From Micromonospora sp. FIMYZ51 (lineage in GTDB: Bacteria > Actinomycetota > Actinomycetes > Mycobacteriales > Micromonosporaceae), in the NCBI RefSeq assembly GCF_038246755.1, contig NZ_CP134706.1, forward strand, positions 4,030,001 through 4,094,000: a stretch of 64,000 nt of DNA. Reading direction: 5' to 3'. A model generated the notes under the pieces. The model did not search any database and was not told the origin of the DNA. It was given only the letters and a program-made list of their open reading frames with translations. Both the position numbers and the translations under genes were made by a program. This document shows positions 46,262 to 53,806 of the stretch, in pieces. Every line of letters begins with the position of its first letter. Position 1 is the stretch's first letter.

Positions 46262-46609
46262 ATGTCCTCCCCGCTGCTGGCCATCGAGGTCAGCCGGTTC
46301 GACGGTGACCGCGCCGAGTTGCGGCTCTCCGGCGACCTGGACTTCGACAGCGCACCTGAGCTGATCAATGCGGTCGCCGAGTTGCGCCGCGACGGCTATC
46401 AGCAACTCGTCATCGACCTGACCGGCGTGGGCCTCTGCGACTCCTCGGGGCTGAGCGCGTTCGTGGTGGCGCATCGCGGCGGCTCCGTCCCGATCCGGCT
46501 GACCGGAGTCAGCACCTCGCTACGTCAACTGTTGGACCGCACCGGGCTGACCGAGTTGCTGGACCTGCCGTCGGTTGCCGAGGACGGGAGCACCCAGGCG
46601 GTGGGCTGA
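46262..46609 (+). CDS. STAS-domain protein (anti-anti-sigma factor)
   Basis: Predicted protein of 115 aa. It has LRLSGDLDFDSAPELINAVA and VGLCDSSGLSAFVVAHRGGS with the phospho-Ser in DSS. GGAG lies 5 nt before ATG 46262. It is 75 nt downstream of the preceding STAS gene on the same strand, so they are probably co-transcribed. With the one at 42327 it makes three STAS proteins in 4.3 kb, and no RsbW-type kinase is seen. Confidence 0.92.
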   Translation: MSSPLLAIEVSRFDGDRAELRLSGDLDFDSAPELINAVAELRRDGYQQLVIDLTGVGLCDSSGLSAFVVAHRGGSVPIRLTGVSTSLRQLLDRTGLTELLDLPSVAEDGSTQAVG

Positions 46610-46611
46610 GC

Positions 46612-46663
46612 GGGCCACCCCCGAGCCGGGGTGGCCCCCGACCCTGGGACCAGGGGTCGGGGG
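46612..46663. terminator. Double terminator hairpin
   Basis: Two adjacent 10-bp stems: GGGCCACCCC (46612-46621) with 46628-46637, and CCCCCGACCC (46635-46644) with 46654-46663. The short overlap of the arms means they compete. They lie between the convergent STAS and hypothetical genes. Confidence 0.65.
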
Positions 46664-46676
46664 CCGGAGGATGGCT

Positions 46677-46973
46677 CTAGGGTGCCGGGACCGTAGGTCT
46701 GTCGAGCCGTGGTGGTGGCGGTGACTCCGCGTCCTCGGGCGGTCCGGACTCCAGCGTCCGGAACAGGTAACGGACAAAACTCCCACTCGTCGCGTCGTCG
46801 GCTCCGGGCCACTGCCCGGCACAGTCGACGCCGATCACCTCACGCCCGGTGCCGTCGGCCTCCTCCAGCAAGGCCCAGAGACTCACCGGGTAGCAGCGGG
46901 TGCTCTCGGCGGCCAGTCGCCAGCGGGCGTACCAGCCGGGCCGGGCCGGGACGATCTCGACAATCCGCTTCAT
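46677..46973 (-). CDS. Hypothetical protein
   Basis: Predicted protein of 98 aa (MKRIVEIVPARPGWYARWRL start, Pro-rich end PPPPRLDRPTVPAP). The core CYPVSLWALLEEADGTGREV and VIGVDCAGQWPGAD suggests a small beta-rich fold, but I do not recognise a family. GGAAAGG lies 5 nt before ATG 46973; the longer frame to 47459 runs antisense into the next gene and is not credible. It is divergent from the DUF2267-type gene. Confidence 0.65.
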   Translation of the reverse strand: MKRIVEIVPARPGWYARWRLAAESTRCYPVSLWALLEEADGTGREVIGVDCAGQWPGADDATSGSFVRYLFRTLESGPPEDAESPPPPRLDRPTVPAP

Positions 46974-47187
46974 CACGACCTTTCCTTCGGCGCGTACCTC
47001 GACGAAGTGCTTCGGTCCGCTCCGATCGTCGGCACCACCCGGGTGAGCGTCCCTCACCCGGGCGGGATGAAGGTGCGCACGGCGGATCCGCAGCGGCGCT
47101 CGCGGCCCGGCCGCGATCGTTTCGCGCCCGGCAGCGCCGGGAAGGCCACCGGGAACCCGCAGAACCCAGCGGAAGCGAGGTGTCACC

Positions 47188-48165
47188 ATGCGCAAGCAGA
47201 TGGAGGGCGACAACCAGCGCCGCCGGGCGCTGGCCCGACAGGCCCGGGAGCGCGGCATGCAGGCGGCCGACGCCGGTGCCAGCCTCAGCGCCTCCAAGCA
47301 GCTCACCCACCTGGAGCAGAACCGGCGAGCCGGACCCGCGCCCGCCGGCAGCCGCCACAAACCGGACACCACACGCGGCGGGCCCGCTCCCCCGCCGACG
47401 GGCGTGCCGGCAACGCCCCGACCTCTGCCGCAGCCCGGCAGTGCGGCGCCCGGAGTCACCGCGATCGGCTACCGGGAACTTGTCGAGGACGTCGTCCGGC
47501 GGGCCGGTGTCGACTTCCGCACCGCAAAGGTCGGGGTGGAGTCGACCGTGCTCGTGCTGGCCTCGGCGTTGGAGACGGCCGAACGCGGACGGCTGCTGGC
47601 CGCCGTGCCGGCCTCGCTGCACGACGTCGTGCCGGTCGACGGCATCGAGCGACGCCGGGACCTGCCCGGCTTCCTCGCCGAGGTGGGTCGGATCAGCGGT
47701 CGCAGCCCGGAACAGGCCCGCTACCAGGCCGAGGCGACCCTGGCCGCGCTCGCCGCGCACGACCAGGACCTGGTCGAGTCGCTACACGTGCCGGACGAGC
47801 TGCGGGAACTGCTGAATCCGCCGCCCGTCGGCGGCGGCTTGGTCGGGGCCAGCAGCGCCACCGCGCCGCTGTCCGACGCGGAACTGCGCGACGCCCTGAC
47901 CGACCTGCCCTACTGGGCACAGGACGGCAGGTCCCTGGCGCGGACCCTGGAGCTGCCGGCGGGCAATCTCGACCGGGTCCTGGACCGGCTCGACAAGCTT
48001 CGCGACCAGATCGGCCGCGGACCGCGGATCGGTCGAGCCGACCCGACGACCGCCGTACTCACCGTCAGCTCACGAAACGCCGCAGCGGTGACCGCGCTCG
48101 ACATCGACCTGGCGCACGCGGTCGACGCGGCGATCGACGAAGCCGGCGCCGGCCTGGCCGGCTGA
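47188..48165 (+). CDS. DUF2267 domain fused to a degenerate pterin-carbinolamine-dehydratase-like domain
   Basis: Predicted protein of 325 aa. Residues 1-90 are charged and Pro-rich (MEGDNQRRRALARQARERGM start). The DUF2267 domain covers about 92-210 (YRELVEDVVRRAGVDFRTAK, LAAVPASLHDVVPVDGI, ATLAALAAHDQDLVESL). The last 95 residues (LSDAELRDALTDLPYWAQDG, RTLELPAGNLDRVLDRLDKL, AVTALDIDLAHAVDAAIDE) follow the PCD/DCoH pattern, but the catalytic HHP is replaced by RGP, so dehydratase activity is unlikely. GAGGT precedes ATG 47188. DUF2267 proteins are often stress-linked; the exact role is unknown. Confidence 0.78.
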   Translation: MRKQMEGDNQRRRALARQARERGMQAADAGASLSASKQLTHLEQNRRAGPAPAGSRHKPDTTRGGPAPPPTGVPATPRPLPQPGSAAPGVTAIGYRELVEDVVRRAGVDFRTAKVGVESTVLVLASALETAERGRLLAAVPASLHDVVPVDGIERRRDLPGFLAEVGRISGRSPEQARYQAEATLAALAAHDQDLVESLHVPDELRELLNPPPVGGGLVGASSATAPLSDAELRDALTDLPYWAQDGRSLARTLELPAGNLDRVLDRLDKLRDQIGRGPRIGRADPTTAVLTVSSRNAAAVTALDIDLAHAVDAAIDEAGAGLAG

Positions 48166-48188
48166 CCAGCGGCGATCGCCCGCTCGCC

Positions 48189-48239
48189 CGCCCACCCGAG
48201 GGCCGGTGGCCGCCAGCCACCGGCCCGTCGGGGTGGGCG
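48189..48239. terminator. Terminator with nested stems
   Basis: The inner stem GGGCCGGTGGC (48200-48210) pairs with 48216-48226. The outer stem CGCCCACCC (48189-48197) pairs with GGGTGGGCG (48231-48239). It lies between convergent genes. Confidence 0.75.
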
Positions 48240-48244
48240 TTCGG

Positions 48245-49552
48245 TCAGCGGGCATGGCTGTAGCTCGGCACCTCGGGTGACGCGCTCTCCAGCGGCACGG
48301 CGTGGGCGGGAACGAGTCCGAGCTGCGCTGCCGAACGGGGCAGCGCCGCATCCAGCAGCCAGTCCGCGCTCACCCGCGCCCGGTTGCCCGGCATCGCCAG
48401 CAGGTGGTACCCCCGGGTGACCGCCTTCGCCGGCAGGCCGGCCAGCGGCACCTTCAGGGGGTTGGCCGCCGCCTGCTTGCCACCCAGGTCGACCACCCAG
48501 CCGAGATCGTGGTGCCGGTACGGGCGGCGCCGGCCCTGCCCGTACGAGGCGGCGATGTTGTGCGCGGCGAGCTTGCCCTGCCGCTGCGCGTGCTGGGCGG
48601 TCATGGTGCAGATCTGGCCGGGCCGGGTCAGGTCGGGCACCGCAGCGGCATCGCCGCAGGCGTACACCTCGGGGAAGCCGGGCACGTTGAGGTACTCGTC
48701 GACGACCAACCGGCCCTTTTCGGTGCGCAGGCCCAACTGGGCCACGAAGGGATCAGGACGGACGCCCACGCACCAGACCAGCGAACAGGTGGGCACGTAG
48801 TCGCCGTCGGTGAGCTTGACCCCGTCGGCGGTGGCGACCGCCACCGAAGTGCCCATCCGGACGTCCACCCCCCGTCGGCGCAGCACCCGGTCCGCGGTCT
48901 TCGACATCCGCTCGTCCAACTCGGGCAACACGCGGCCCGCGACATCCAGCAACATCCACTTCGGGCGGACCTTCAGCCGGGGTCGTTGGGCGAGCAGCTC
49001 GTCGGTGAAGAGCTGCCCGTGCGCGGCCACCTCGGTCCCGGTGTAGCCGGCGCCCACCACCACGAATGTGGCGCGGGCCTGCCGCTCGGCCGGATCCTCC
49101 GCCTGCTCGGCCAGCTCGATCTGCCGGATCACGTGGTCGTGCAGGTAGAGCGCCTCCGGCAGGCCACGGAAGCCGTGCGCGTACTCGGTCACCCCGGGGA
49201 TCGGCAGCAGCTTGTTCACGCTGCCCACGGCGAGCACCAGCCGGTCGTACGCCAGCCGGTTGCGGTCCCCCTCCGGCTGGGTGAAGCCCACCCAGCGGTT
49301 CTGTAGGTCGACGTGATCGGCCTCGCCGACGACCACCCGTACCCCGTCCAGCGTGCCGGTCAACGGCACCGCGATCCGACCCGGCTCCACCACCCCTGCG
49401 GCCACCTCCGGCAACAGCGGCAGGTAGAGGAAGTAGTCGGTCGAATTCAGCAGGACGATCTCGGCCCGGTTGCGGGCCAGCCGGCTTAGCGTCCGGGCAG
49501 CGTGGTAACCGGCAAAGCCCGCTCCCACGATCACCACACGAGGTTTCGTCAT
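48245..49552 (-). CDS. NDH-2-like NAD(P)/FAD-dependent oxidoreductase
   Basis: Predicted protein of 435 aa. The FAD-binding GxGxxG is in VVIVGAGFAGYHAARTLSRL, the NADH-binding one in FVVVGAGYTGTEVAAHGQLF, and the second FAD motif in YACGDAAAVPD. Aromatic/quinone-region features (TMTAQHAQRQGKLAAHNIAA) and about 30 C-terminal extra residues fit type II NADH:quinone dehydrogenases, which feed electrons to menaquinone without pumping protons. A membrane-binding C-terminal helix is not obvious, so a related ferredoxin or thioredoxin reductase role remains possible. The ribosome site before ATG 49552 is weak. Confidence 0.85.
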   Translation of the reverse strand: MTKPRVVIVGAGFAGYHAARTLSRLARNRAEIVLLNSTDYFLYLPLLPEVAAGVVEPGRIAVPLTGTLDGVRVVVGEADHVDLQNRWVGFTQPEGDRNRLAYDRLVLAVGSVNKLLPIPGVTEYAHGFRGLPEALYLHDHVIRQIELAEQAEDPAERQARATFVVVGAGYTGTEVAAHGQLFTDELLAQRPRLKVRPKWMLLDVAGRVLPELDERMSKTADRVLRRRGVDVRMGTSVAVATADGVKLTDGDYVPTCSLVWCVGVRPDPFVAQLGLRTEKGRLVVDEYLNVPGFPEVYACGDAAAVPDLTRPGQICTMTAQHAQRQGKLAAHNIAASYGQGRRRPYRHHDLGWVVDLGGKQAAANPLKVPLAGLPAKAVTRGYHLLAMPGNRARVSADWLLDAALPRSAAQLGLVPAHAVPLESASPEVPSYSHAR

Positions 49553-49604
49553 TGTGGCCCGGTTCCCGCACCGAGCCAGGGCAAACGTCAGCGCCGGGAG
49601 AGCC

Positions 49605-49664
49605 TCACCGGGTGGCGCGGCGGGCCAGGGCGGTGAGCATGGTCCGTCGGCCGACCTTCGTCAT
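49605..49664 (-). CDS. Possible 19-aa leader-type peptide
   Basis: ATG 49664 overlaps the stop of the zinc-ribbon gene in an ATGA junction and encodes MTKVGRRTMLTALARRATR. It ends 52 nt before the flavoprotein start. Coupling by ATGA favours some translation, but such a short basic peptide could be chance. Confidence 0.25.
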   Translation of the reverse strand: MTKVGRRTMLTALARRATR

Positions 49665-49951
49665 GCTCCGGTCCCGGCGCTGGTGGGTGGCATCGGGAAC
49701 TGGAGGAAGGTGGCGCCACGTAGGTCCAGCCAGGCTCGATCCGGCCCGCGGACCAGCCGCATCACCACCTCGACGCAGGTCGGACAGCGGGCGACCAGCC
49801 CGGGTGCCGGCGAGTAGACCCGCAGCCCCGCCACCGGGCTGGGCGTGCCGCAGTGGGCGCATCGGCCGGTGGCGGTGCTCAGGTCGACCGCGAACAACTC
49901 CCCCAGCGGGCCGTCGAGCATGTTGCCGTCCAGGTACGGCAGCTCGGTCAT
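49661..49951 (-). CDS. DUF6510-like zinc-ribbon protein
   Basis: Predicted protein of 96 aa, MTELPYLDGNMLDGPLGELF. Two CxxC pairs (GRCAHCGT and ARCPTCVEV) probably bind one zinc, and the LYLDLRG-type end reads AWLDLRGATFLQFPMP. GAGAGGAG lies 7 nt before ATG 49951. It is third in an operon behind the sulfite-oxidase-like and flavin-reductase genes, an association I know from other actinobacteria. A role as small partner of the redox pair is plausible but unproven. Confidence 0.82.
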   Translation of the reverse strand: MTELPYLDGNMLDGPLGELFAVDLSTATGRCAHCGTPSPVAGLRVYSPAPGLVARCPTCVEVVMRLVRGPDRAWLDLRGATFLQFPMPPTSAGTGA

Positions 49952-49965
49952 CGGCGCGTCTCCTC

Positions 49966-50700
49966 TCAACCGGTCGGGCCGAAACGTTCGGTACGCACCC
50001 GCCGGGCCGGGTGACCCAGGCCGACGAGCAGGTCGGACACCGTCTCCACGAAGCCGGTCGGGCCGCAGACATAGACCAGCGGGTCGAGTTCCGGCGGCCA
50101 GCCGTGGTTGTTGACGTCGGCGAGACCCAGCCGGTGCGGCTCGCCCCGCCATCCCTCGGGCGCCTCGCGGGTGTAGACGTACGCCACGTCGAGGCCGGCA
50201 TCGGCGCGGACCCGGTCGCGCAACTCCGCGGCGTAGAACACGTCGGCCGGGGTGCGGACCGAGTAGATCAGGCGGAACGGCACCCGACTGCCGGCCGCCC
50301 GCCGCGCGCGGATCATGGCCATCAGCGGCACCACGCCCGAGCCGCCCGCGACCAGCAGCACCGGGTCGGTCTGCTGCGGTCGCCAGACGAACCAGCCGCC
50401 GATCGGGCCGCGCACCTCGACCGGGTCGCCTTCCCGGTAGGTGTCGGTCAGGAAGGGCGACACCTCGCCGTCGGGCACCCGCTGCACGGTCACCTCGATC
50501 CGGTCGCCGTCGGCCGGCGCGGCAAGCGAGTACGACCGGGCGGCCTGGTAGCCGTCGGGCGCGGTGAGCCGGAGGTCGACGTGCTGACCGGGCAGGTGCG
50601 CCGACCAGCCCGGTACGTCGAGCACCAGGGTCTGCGCGGTGGGTGTCTCGGCCCGGCGGGCCACCAGGCGGGCCGGCTGCCACCTCATGCGCCCGGTCAA
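49966..50700 (-). CDS. Ferredoxin/flavodoxin-reductase-like FAD oxidoreductase
   Basis: Predicted protein of 244 aa. The FAD-binding motif is ARSYSLAAPADGD (RxYS), and the NAD(P)-binding part has LLVAGGSGVVPLMAMIRARR and the terminal YVCGPTGFVETVSDLLVGLG. No 2Fe-2S domain is present, so it would need a protein partner as electron acceptor or donor. TTG 50700 overlaps the upstream stop in a TTGA junction; ATG 50688 is also possible. The preceding molybdoenzyme is the obvious partner. Confidence 0.9.
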   Translation of the reverse strand: MTGRMRWQPARLVARRAETPTAQTLVLDVPGWSAHLPGQHVDLRLTAPDGYQAARSYSLAAPADGDRIEVTVQRVPDGEVSPFLTDTYREGDPVEVRGPIGGWFVWRPQQTDPVLLVAGGSGVVPLMAMIRARRAAGSRVPFRLIYSVRTPADVFYAAELRDRVRADAGLDVAYVYTREAPEGWRGEPHRLGLADVNNHGWPPELDPLVYVCGPTGFVETVSDLLVGLGHPARRVRTERFGPTG

Positions 50701-51296
50701 TCGCCCTGGTACCGCTGCTCACGCCACGGGTCACCGTAGTCGTGGTAGCCGGCGGTCTCCCAGAAACCGGGGGTGTCGTCAAGGCTCAACCGGATGCCGC
50801 GCACCCACTTGGCCGACTTCCAGAAGTAGAGGTGCGGCACCAGGAGCCGGGCTGGGCCGCCGTGTTCGGCGGGCAGTTCCTCGCCGTCGTAGGTGTGCAC
50901 CAGCCAGGCCCGCCCGTCGCGCAGGTCGTCAAGCGGAAGATTTGTGCTGTAGCCGCCGTAGGAGTGGGCCAGGGCGTAGTCGGCCGCGGTCTCCACCTCG
51001 TCGAGCAGAGTGTCCAGGGAGACGCCCTGCCAGCTGGTGCCGAGCTTCGACCACCGGGTGACGCAGTGGATGTCGACGGTCGGGGTCTCCTGCGGCAGCG
51101 CCATCATCTGCGCCCAACTCCACCGGTGTTCGGCACCGGTCTCGGTGGTGATGACGAACTCCCAGGCATCCCGCTCGACCCGCGGCGTAGGGCCGGCGGA
51201 GAGGACGGGGAAGTCCGGCGTCAGGTACTGCCCGGGTGGCAACTCCGGCGCCTCGACGCGCGGCCGGCCCGAGAAGCCCGGCGTGACGATGCCCAC
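50697..51296 (-). CDS. Sulfite-oxidase-like molybdopterin oxidoreductase (soluble, heme-less)
   Basis: Predicted protein of 199 aa covering a single molybdopterin domain. The Mo-ligating Cys is in VDIHCVTRWSKLGTSW, followed by GVSLDTLLDEV, SYGGYSTNLPLDDL and the pocket strand HLYFWKSAKWVRGIRL. There is no Tat signal and no heme or dimer domain, so it resembles cytoplasmic YedY/SuOx-like proteins. GTG 51296 is chosen because AGGA lies 7 nt upstream; TTG 51302 is an alternative. It heads the operon with the flavin reductase and zinc-ribbon protein; the substrate is unknown. Confidence 0.9.
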   Translation of the reverse strand: MGIVTPGFSGRPRVEAPELPPGQYLTPDFPVLSAGPTPRVERDAWEFVITTETGAEHRWSWAQMMALPQETPTVDIHCVTRWSKLGTSWQGVSLDTLLDEVETAADYALAHSYGGYSTNLPLDDLRDGRAWLVHTYDGEELPAEHGGPARLLVPHLYFWKSAKWVRGIRLSLDDTPGFWETAGYHDYGDPWREQRYQGD

Positions 51297-51365
51297 CGCC
51301 AATTCCTACCACGTCCCGGCGTCGCGGCGGGGCCGCGCCGGCGGTCCGTGGCCGAAAGGGCCGCC

Positions 51366-52379
51366 TCACTGCCGCTCGGTGACGACCTCCTTCGAGCCCG
51401 GCACCACGTTGCGGGTGGCCCGCAGGCTGGTGACGGTGACGATAGCCAGCACGCTGACGATGACCAGGAGCGAGATCTCGGTGGGGATCACCGGCACGCC
51501 CTCCCAGATGCCGTGCGCCCAGTGCAGGCCCAGTTTGACGCCGATGAAGGCCAGGATGATCGCCAGGCCGTAGCTGAGGTGGACCAGCCGGCTCAGCGCC
51601 GCGTGCAGGACGAAGTAGAGCGCCCGCAGGCCGAGCAGGGCGAAGGCGTTTGTGGCGAAGACGAGGTACGGATCCTCGGTGATGCCGTAGACCGCCGGCA
51701 CCGAGTCGACCGCGAAGACCACGTCGGTGGCGAGCACCGCCACCACCACAAGCGCGAGCGGGGTCAGCGCCCGACGTCCGCCGACCTGCACGGTCATCTT
51801 CGTGCCGTGGTACTCGTTGACCACGGGCATGAACCGGCGCAACAGCCGCACCGAGCGCATGTTGGCGATGTCGACCGACTGCTCGTGCCCGGTGAAGGCA
51901 TCGCGCAGCAGCTTGGCCGCGGTGAAGAGCAGGATCAGCGCGAAGATCAGGAAGGCGAAGTCGAGGGTCTGCAACGCCGCCGCACCCAGGGCGATGAAGA
52001 TTCCGCGCAGCACCAGCGCGCCGGTGATGCCGAAGAGCAGCACCCGCTGGGCCAGCACGCTCGGCACCGCGAAGGCGGCGAGCAGCAGCATGAAGACGAA
52101 GAGGTTGTCGACCGACAGCGACTTCTCGACCAGGTAGCCGGCGAGGTAGTCGATGCCCTCGCTGCGGCCGAACTCGAACCAGATCCACGCCCCGAAAGCC
52201 AGGGGCAGGGCTATGTAGAACGCGGACCAGCCGAGCGCTTCCTTCAGTTTCACCTCGTGTGGGCGCCTGGTGACCGCGAAGTCGAGCACCAGCAGCGCGA
52301 TGACCCCGGCGATGGTGATCGCCCAGAGCGACGGCGTACCTACCGTTTGAAACTCGGCAGCTAGCGACATTTCGGACAT
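51366..52379 (-). CDS. TerC-family membrane protein, probable Mn2+ exporter
   Basis: Predicted protein of 337 aa with about nine transmembrane segments. The family acidic motifs are in YLVEKSLSVDNLFVFMLLLA and VLATDVVFAVDSVPAVYGIT. The cytoplasmic loop NEYHGTKMTVQVGGRRALTP separates the two halves. TerC/Alx proteins export manganese or charge exoenzymes with it. A yybP-ykoY riboswitch in the leader strongly supports Mn2+ homeostasis. GAGGAGG lies 6 nt before ATG 52379 and is part of a regulatory hairpin. Confidence 0.94.
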   Translation of the reverse strand: MSEMSLAAEFQTVGTPSLWAITIAGVIALLVLDFAVTRRPHEVKLKEALGWSAFYIALPLAFGAWIWFEFGRSEGIDYLAGYLVEKSLSVDNLFVFMLLLAAFAVPSVLAQRVLLFGITGALVLRGIFIALGAAALQTLDFAFLIFALILLFTAAKLLRDAFTGHEQSVDIANMRSVRLLRRFMPVVNEYHGTKMTVQVGGRRALTPLALVVVAVLATDVVFAVDSVPAVYGITEDPYLVFATNAFALLGLRALYFVLHAALSRLVHLSYGLAIILAFIGVKLGLHWAHGIWEGVPVIPTEISLLVIVSVLAIVTVTSLRATRNVVPGSKEVVTERQ

Positions 52380-52383
52380 GGAG

Positions 52384-52506
52384 CCTCCTCGAACACCGTG
52401 ACATGTTCGAGGTCTCCTTCACCCACGTTTTCGTGGGCAACCACCCGAGGCACACTCCGGGGCGCGCCGTACTGACCGGTATGGTTCGTGGGAAGTACTC
52501 CCCTCG
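52384..52506 (-). ncRNA. yybP-ykoY (Mn2+) riboswitch upstream of the TerC gene
   Basis: The minus-strand leader holds both conserved blocks of this riboswitch: GAGGGGAGTAC (52495-52505) and GAAGGAGACCTC, ending near 52407. A hairpin with arms CTCGAACA (52404-52411) and TGTTCGAG (52388-52395) follows at once. Its first arm overlaps the second conserved block and its second arm runs into the GAGGAGG ribosome site. Mn2+ binding to the aptamer could therefore change access to the ribosome site. TerC genes are a known target class. Confidence 0.88.
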
Positions 52507-52514
52507 TGGTGCCT

Positions 52515-52520
52515 AGATTA
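52515..52520 (-). promoter_or_regulatory. Putative -10 box of the riboswitch-TerC transcript
   Basis: TAATCT on the minus strand lies about 10 nt upstream of the first riboswitch block, well placed to start the leader. The neighbouring acyltransferase gene ends at 52559. Confidence 0.4.
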
Positions 52521-52558
52521 GGGCAGCCGAATTCGACCCGCCAGGCGGGGGACGCTGA

Positions 52559-53659
52559 TCACACGCCCCCTCGGCCGGACAGCGCGCCCGGCCGGCAAGT
52601 GGCCTCCGGACCTGGCGCGATCCGTCGGGGGCGGAGCAGCCGCAGGCCGGGCATCTCCACCAGCCGGTACATCGCCGCCGACGCGGCCACCGCGACGGCC
52701 AGCGCCACCAGCACCACCACCAGTTCGACAAGCAGTGGCCGGCTGTCGCCGACCGTCTTCACCAGCACGCCGAGCACCAGCAGGTGCAGCAGGTAGAACG
52801 CGTACGACCACTCCCCCGCCACCACGGCGGACCGGGACCGCAGCCAGCTCCGCCGGCCCTGCACGTCCCCGGCGGCCACGGCGGCGACCAGCAACGCCAG
52901 CGGGACGACGGTGCCGGCGACGAGCCGCCACCGCTCCGGCAACCACCAGCTGGCGAGGCAGGCGGCGACGACCAGGGCAGCGATCCGGCCGGCGCCCGCC
53001 CACCGGGGCCATCTGCCGCCGCCGACGAGCCGGGCCAGCAGGATGCCGGCGACGAACTCGGGCAGCCGGGCCACGGGAAGCACCCAGATCGCCCAGTAGC
53101 GCAGGTCGTCGGGGACGGCCAGGGCGGCAACGGGAACGACCCAGACCAGGGCGAGCACACCGGCCAGCGTGGGCCACAGCGCCCGCTCGGGTAACCGGCG
53201 GGCCAACGCCCACAGCGCGGGGAACAGCGCGTAGAAGAAGACCTCGCAGGACAGGCTCCACGCCACCGGGTTCACGCCGAAGTAAACGCCCTCGTTCGGC
53301 ACCCACGCCTGGAGCAGCAGCAGGGTCACCAGGGCGGTCCCGAGACCGACCGTGGTGCCGGTCACGACCAGCGCGGCGAGGGCGACGGCCCAGGCGGCAG
53401 CGTGGTTGGGCCACACCTTCGCCAGGCGGCGTCGCCAGAACCGGCGCACCGGGTCCCCCGGTCGGGTGGACCAGGCCAACACGAAACCGGAGAGCAGGAA
53501 GAAGAACGACACGCCGGCTGCGCCCTGCCGGAACAACCACTGGGTGACCGGGGTGTCGACCAGGCCGACGGCCAGCGCGTGGAAACCGAACACGGCGACT
53601 GCGGCGATGGCGCGGAGGCCGGTGAGCGATTCAAGGCGGGTTACCGTCGGTGCAGTCAC
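52559..53659 (-). CDS. Acyltransferase-3 family membrane protein
   Basis: Predicted protein of 366 aa with about ten transmembrane helices. The N-terminus RLESLTGLRAIAAVAVFGFH holds the catalytic-region His of the family, and GVSFFFLLSGFVLAW is the second signature; NPVAWSLSCEVFFYALFPAL follows. Such proteins O-acetylate or O-succinylate surface glycans, lipids or macrolides. GTG 53659 is chosen because a TACCGT box ends 7 nt upstream with no ribosome site (leaderless); the frame extends to TTG 53683. No glycan gene is adjacent to indicate a substrate. Confidence 0.9.
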   Translation of the reverse strand: MTAPTVTRLESLTGLRAIAAVAVFGFHALAVGLVDTPVTQWLFRQGAAGVSFFFLLSGFVLAWSTRPGDPVRRFWRRRLAKVWPNHAAAWAVALAALVVTGTTVGLGTALVTLLLLQAWVPNEGVYFGVNPVAWSLSCEVFFYALFPALWALARRLPERALWPTLAGVLALVWVVPVAALAVPDDLRYWAIWVLPVARLPEFVAGILLARLVGGGRWPRWAGAGRIAALVVAACLASWWLPERWRLVAGTVVPLALLVAAVAAGDVQGRRSWLRSRSAVVAGEWSYAFYLLHLLVLGVLVKTVGDSRPLLVELVVVLVALAVAVAASAAMYRLVEMPGLRLLRPRRIAPGPEATCRPGALSGRGGV

Positions 53660-53666
53660 CGAAGCG

Positions 53667-53672
53667 ACGGTA
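53667..53672 (-). promoter_or_regulatory. Putative -10 box of the leaderless acyltransferase gene
   Basis: TACCGT ends 7 nt before GTG 53659. Confidence 0.35.
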
Positions 53673-53794
53673 GGGAACCGCAACGACGACGAATATCAGC
53701 TATCAGTCACGGCGCGATAGCACAAAGTTAATGATCGGCCGCTTCGTTCGCACCGTCGCTCGGCGGCGAGCGGGTCGGCCGGCCAGGACGACCG

Positions 53795-53800
53795 TATCGT
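53795..53800 (+). promoter_or_regulatory. Putative -10 box of the leaderless CoA-transferase gene
   Basis: TATCGT ends 6 nt before ATG 53807, with no Shine-Dalgarno. Confidence 0.45.
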
Positions 53801-53806
53801 GATCCG

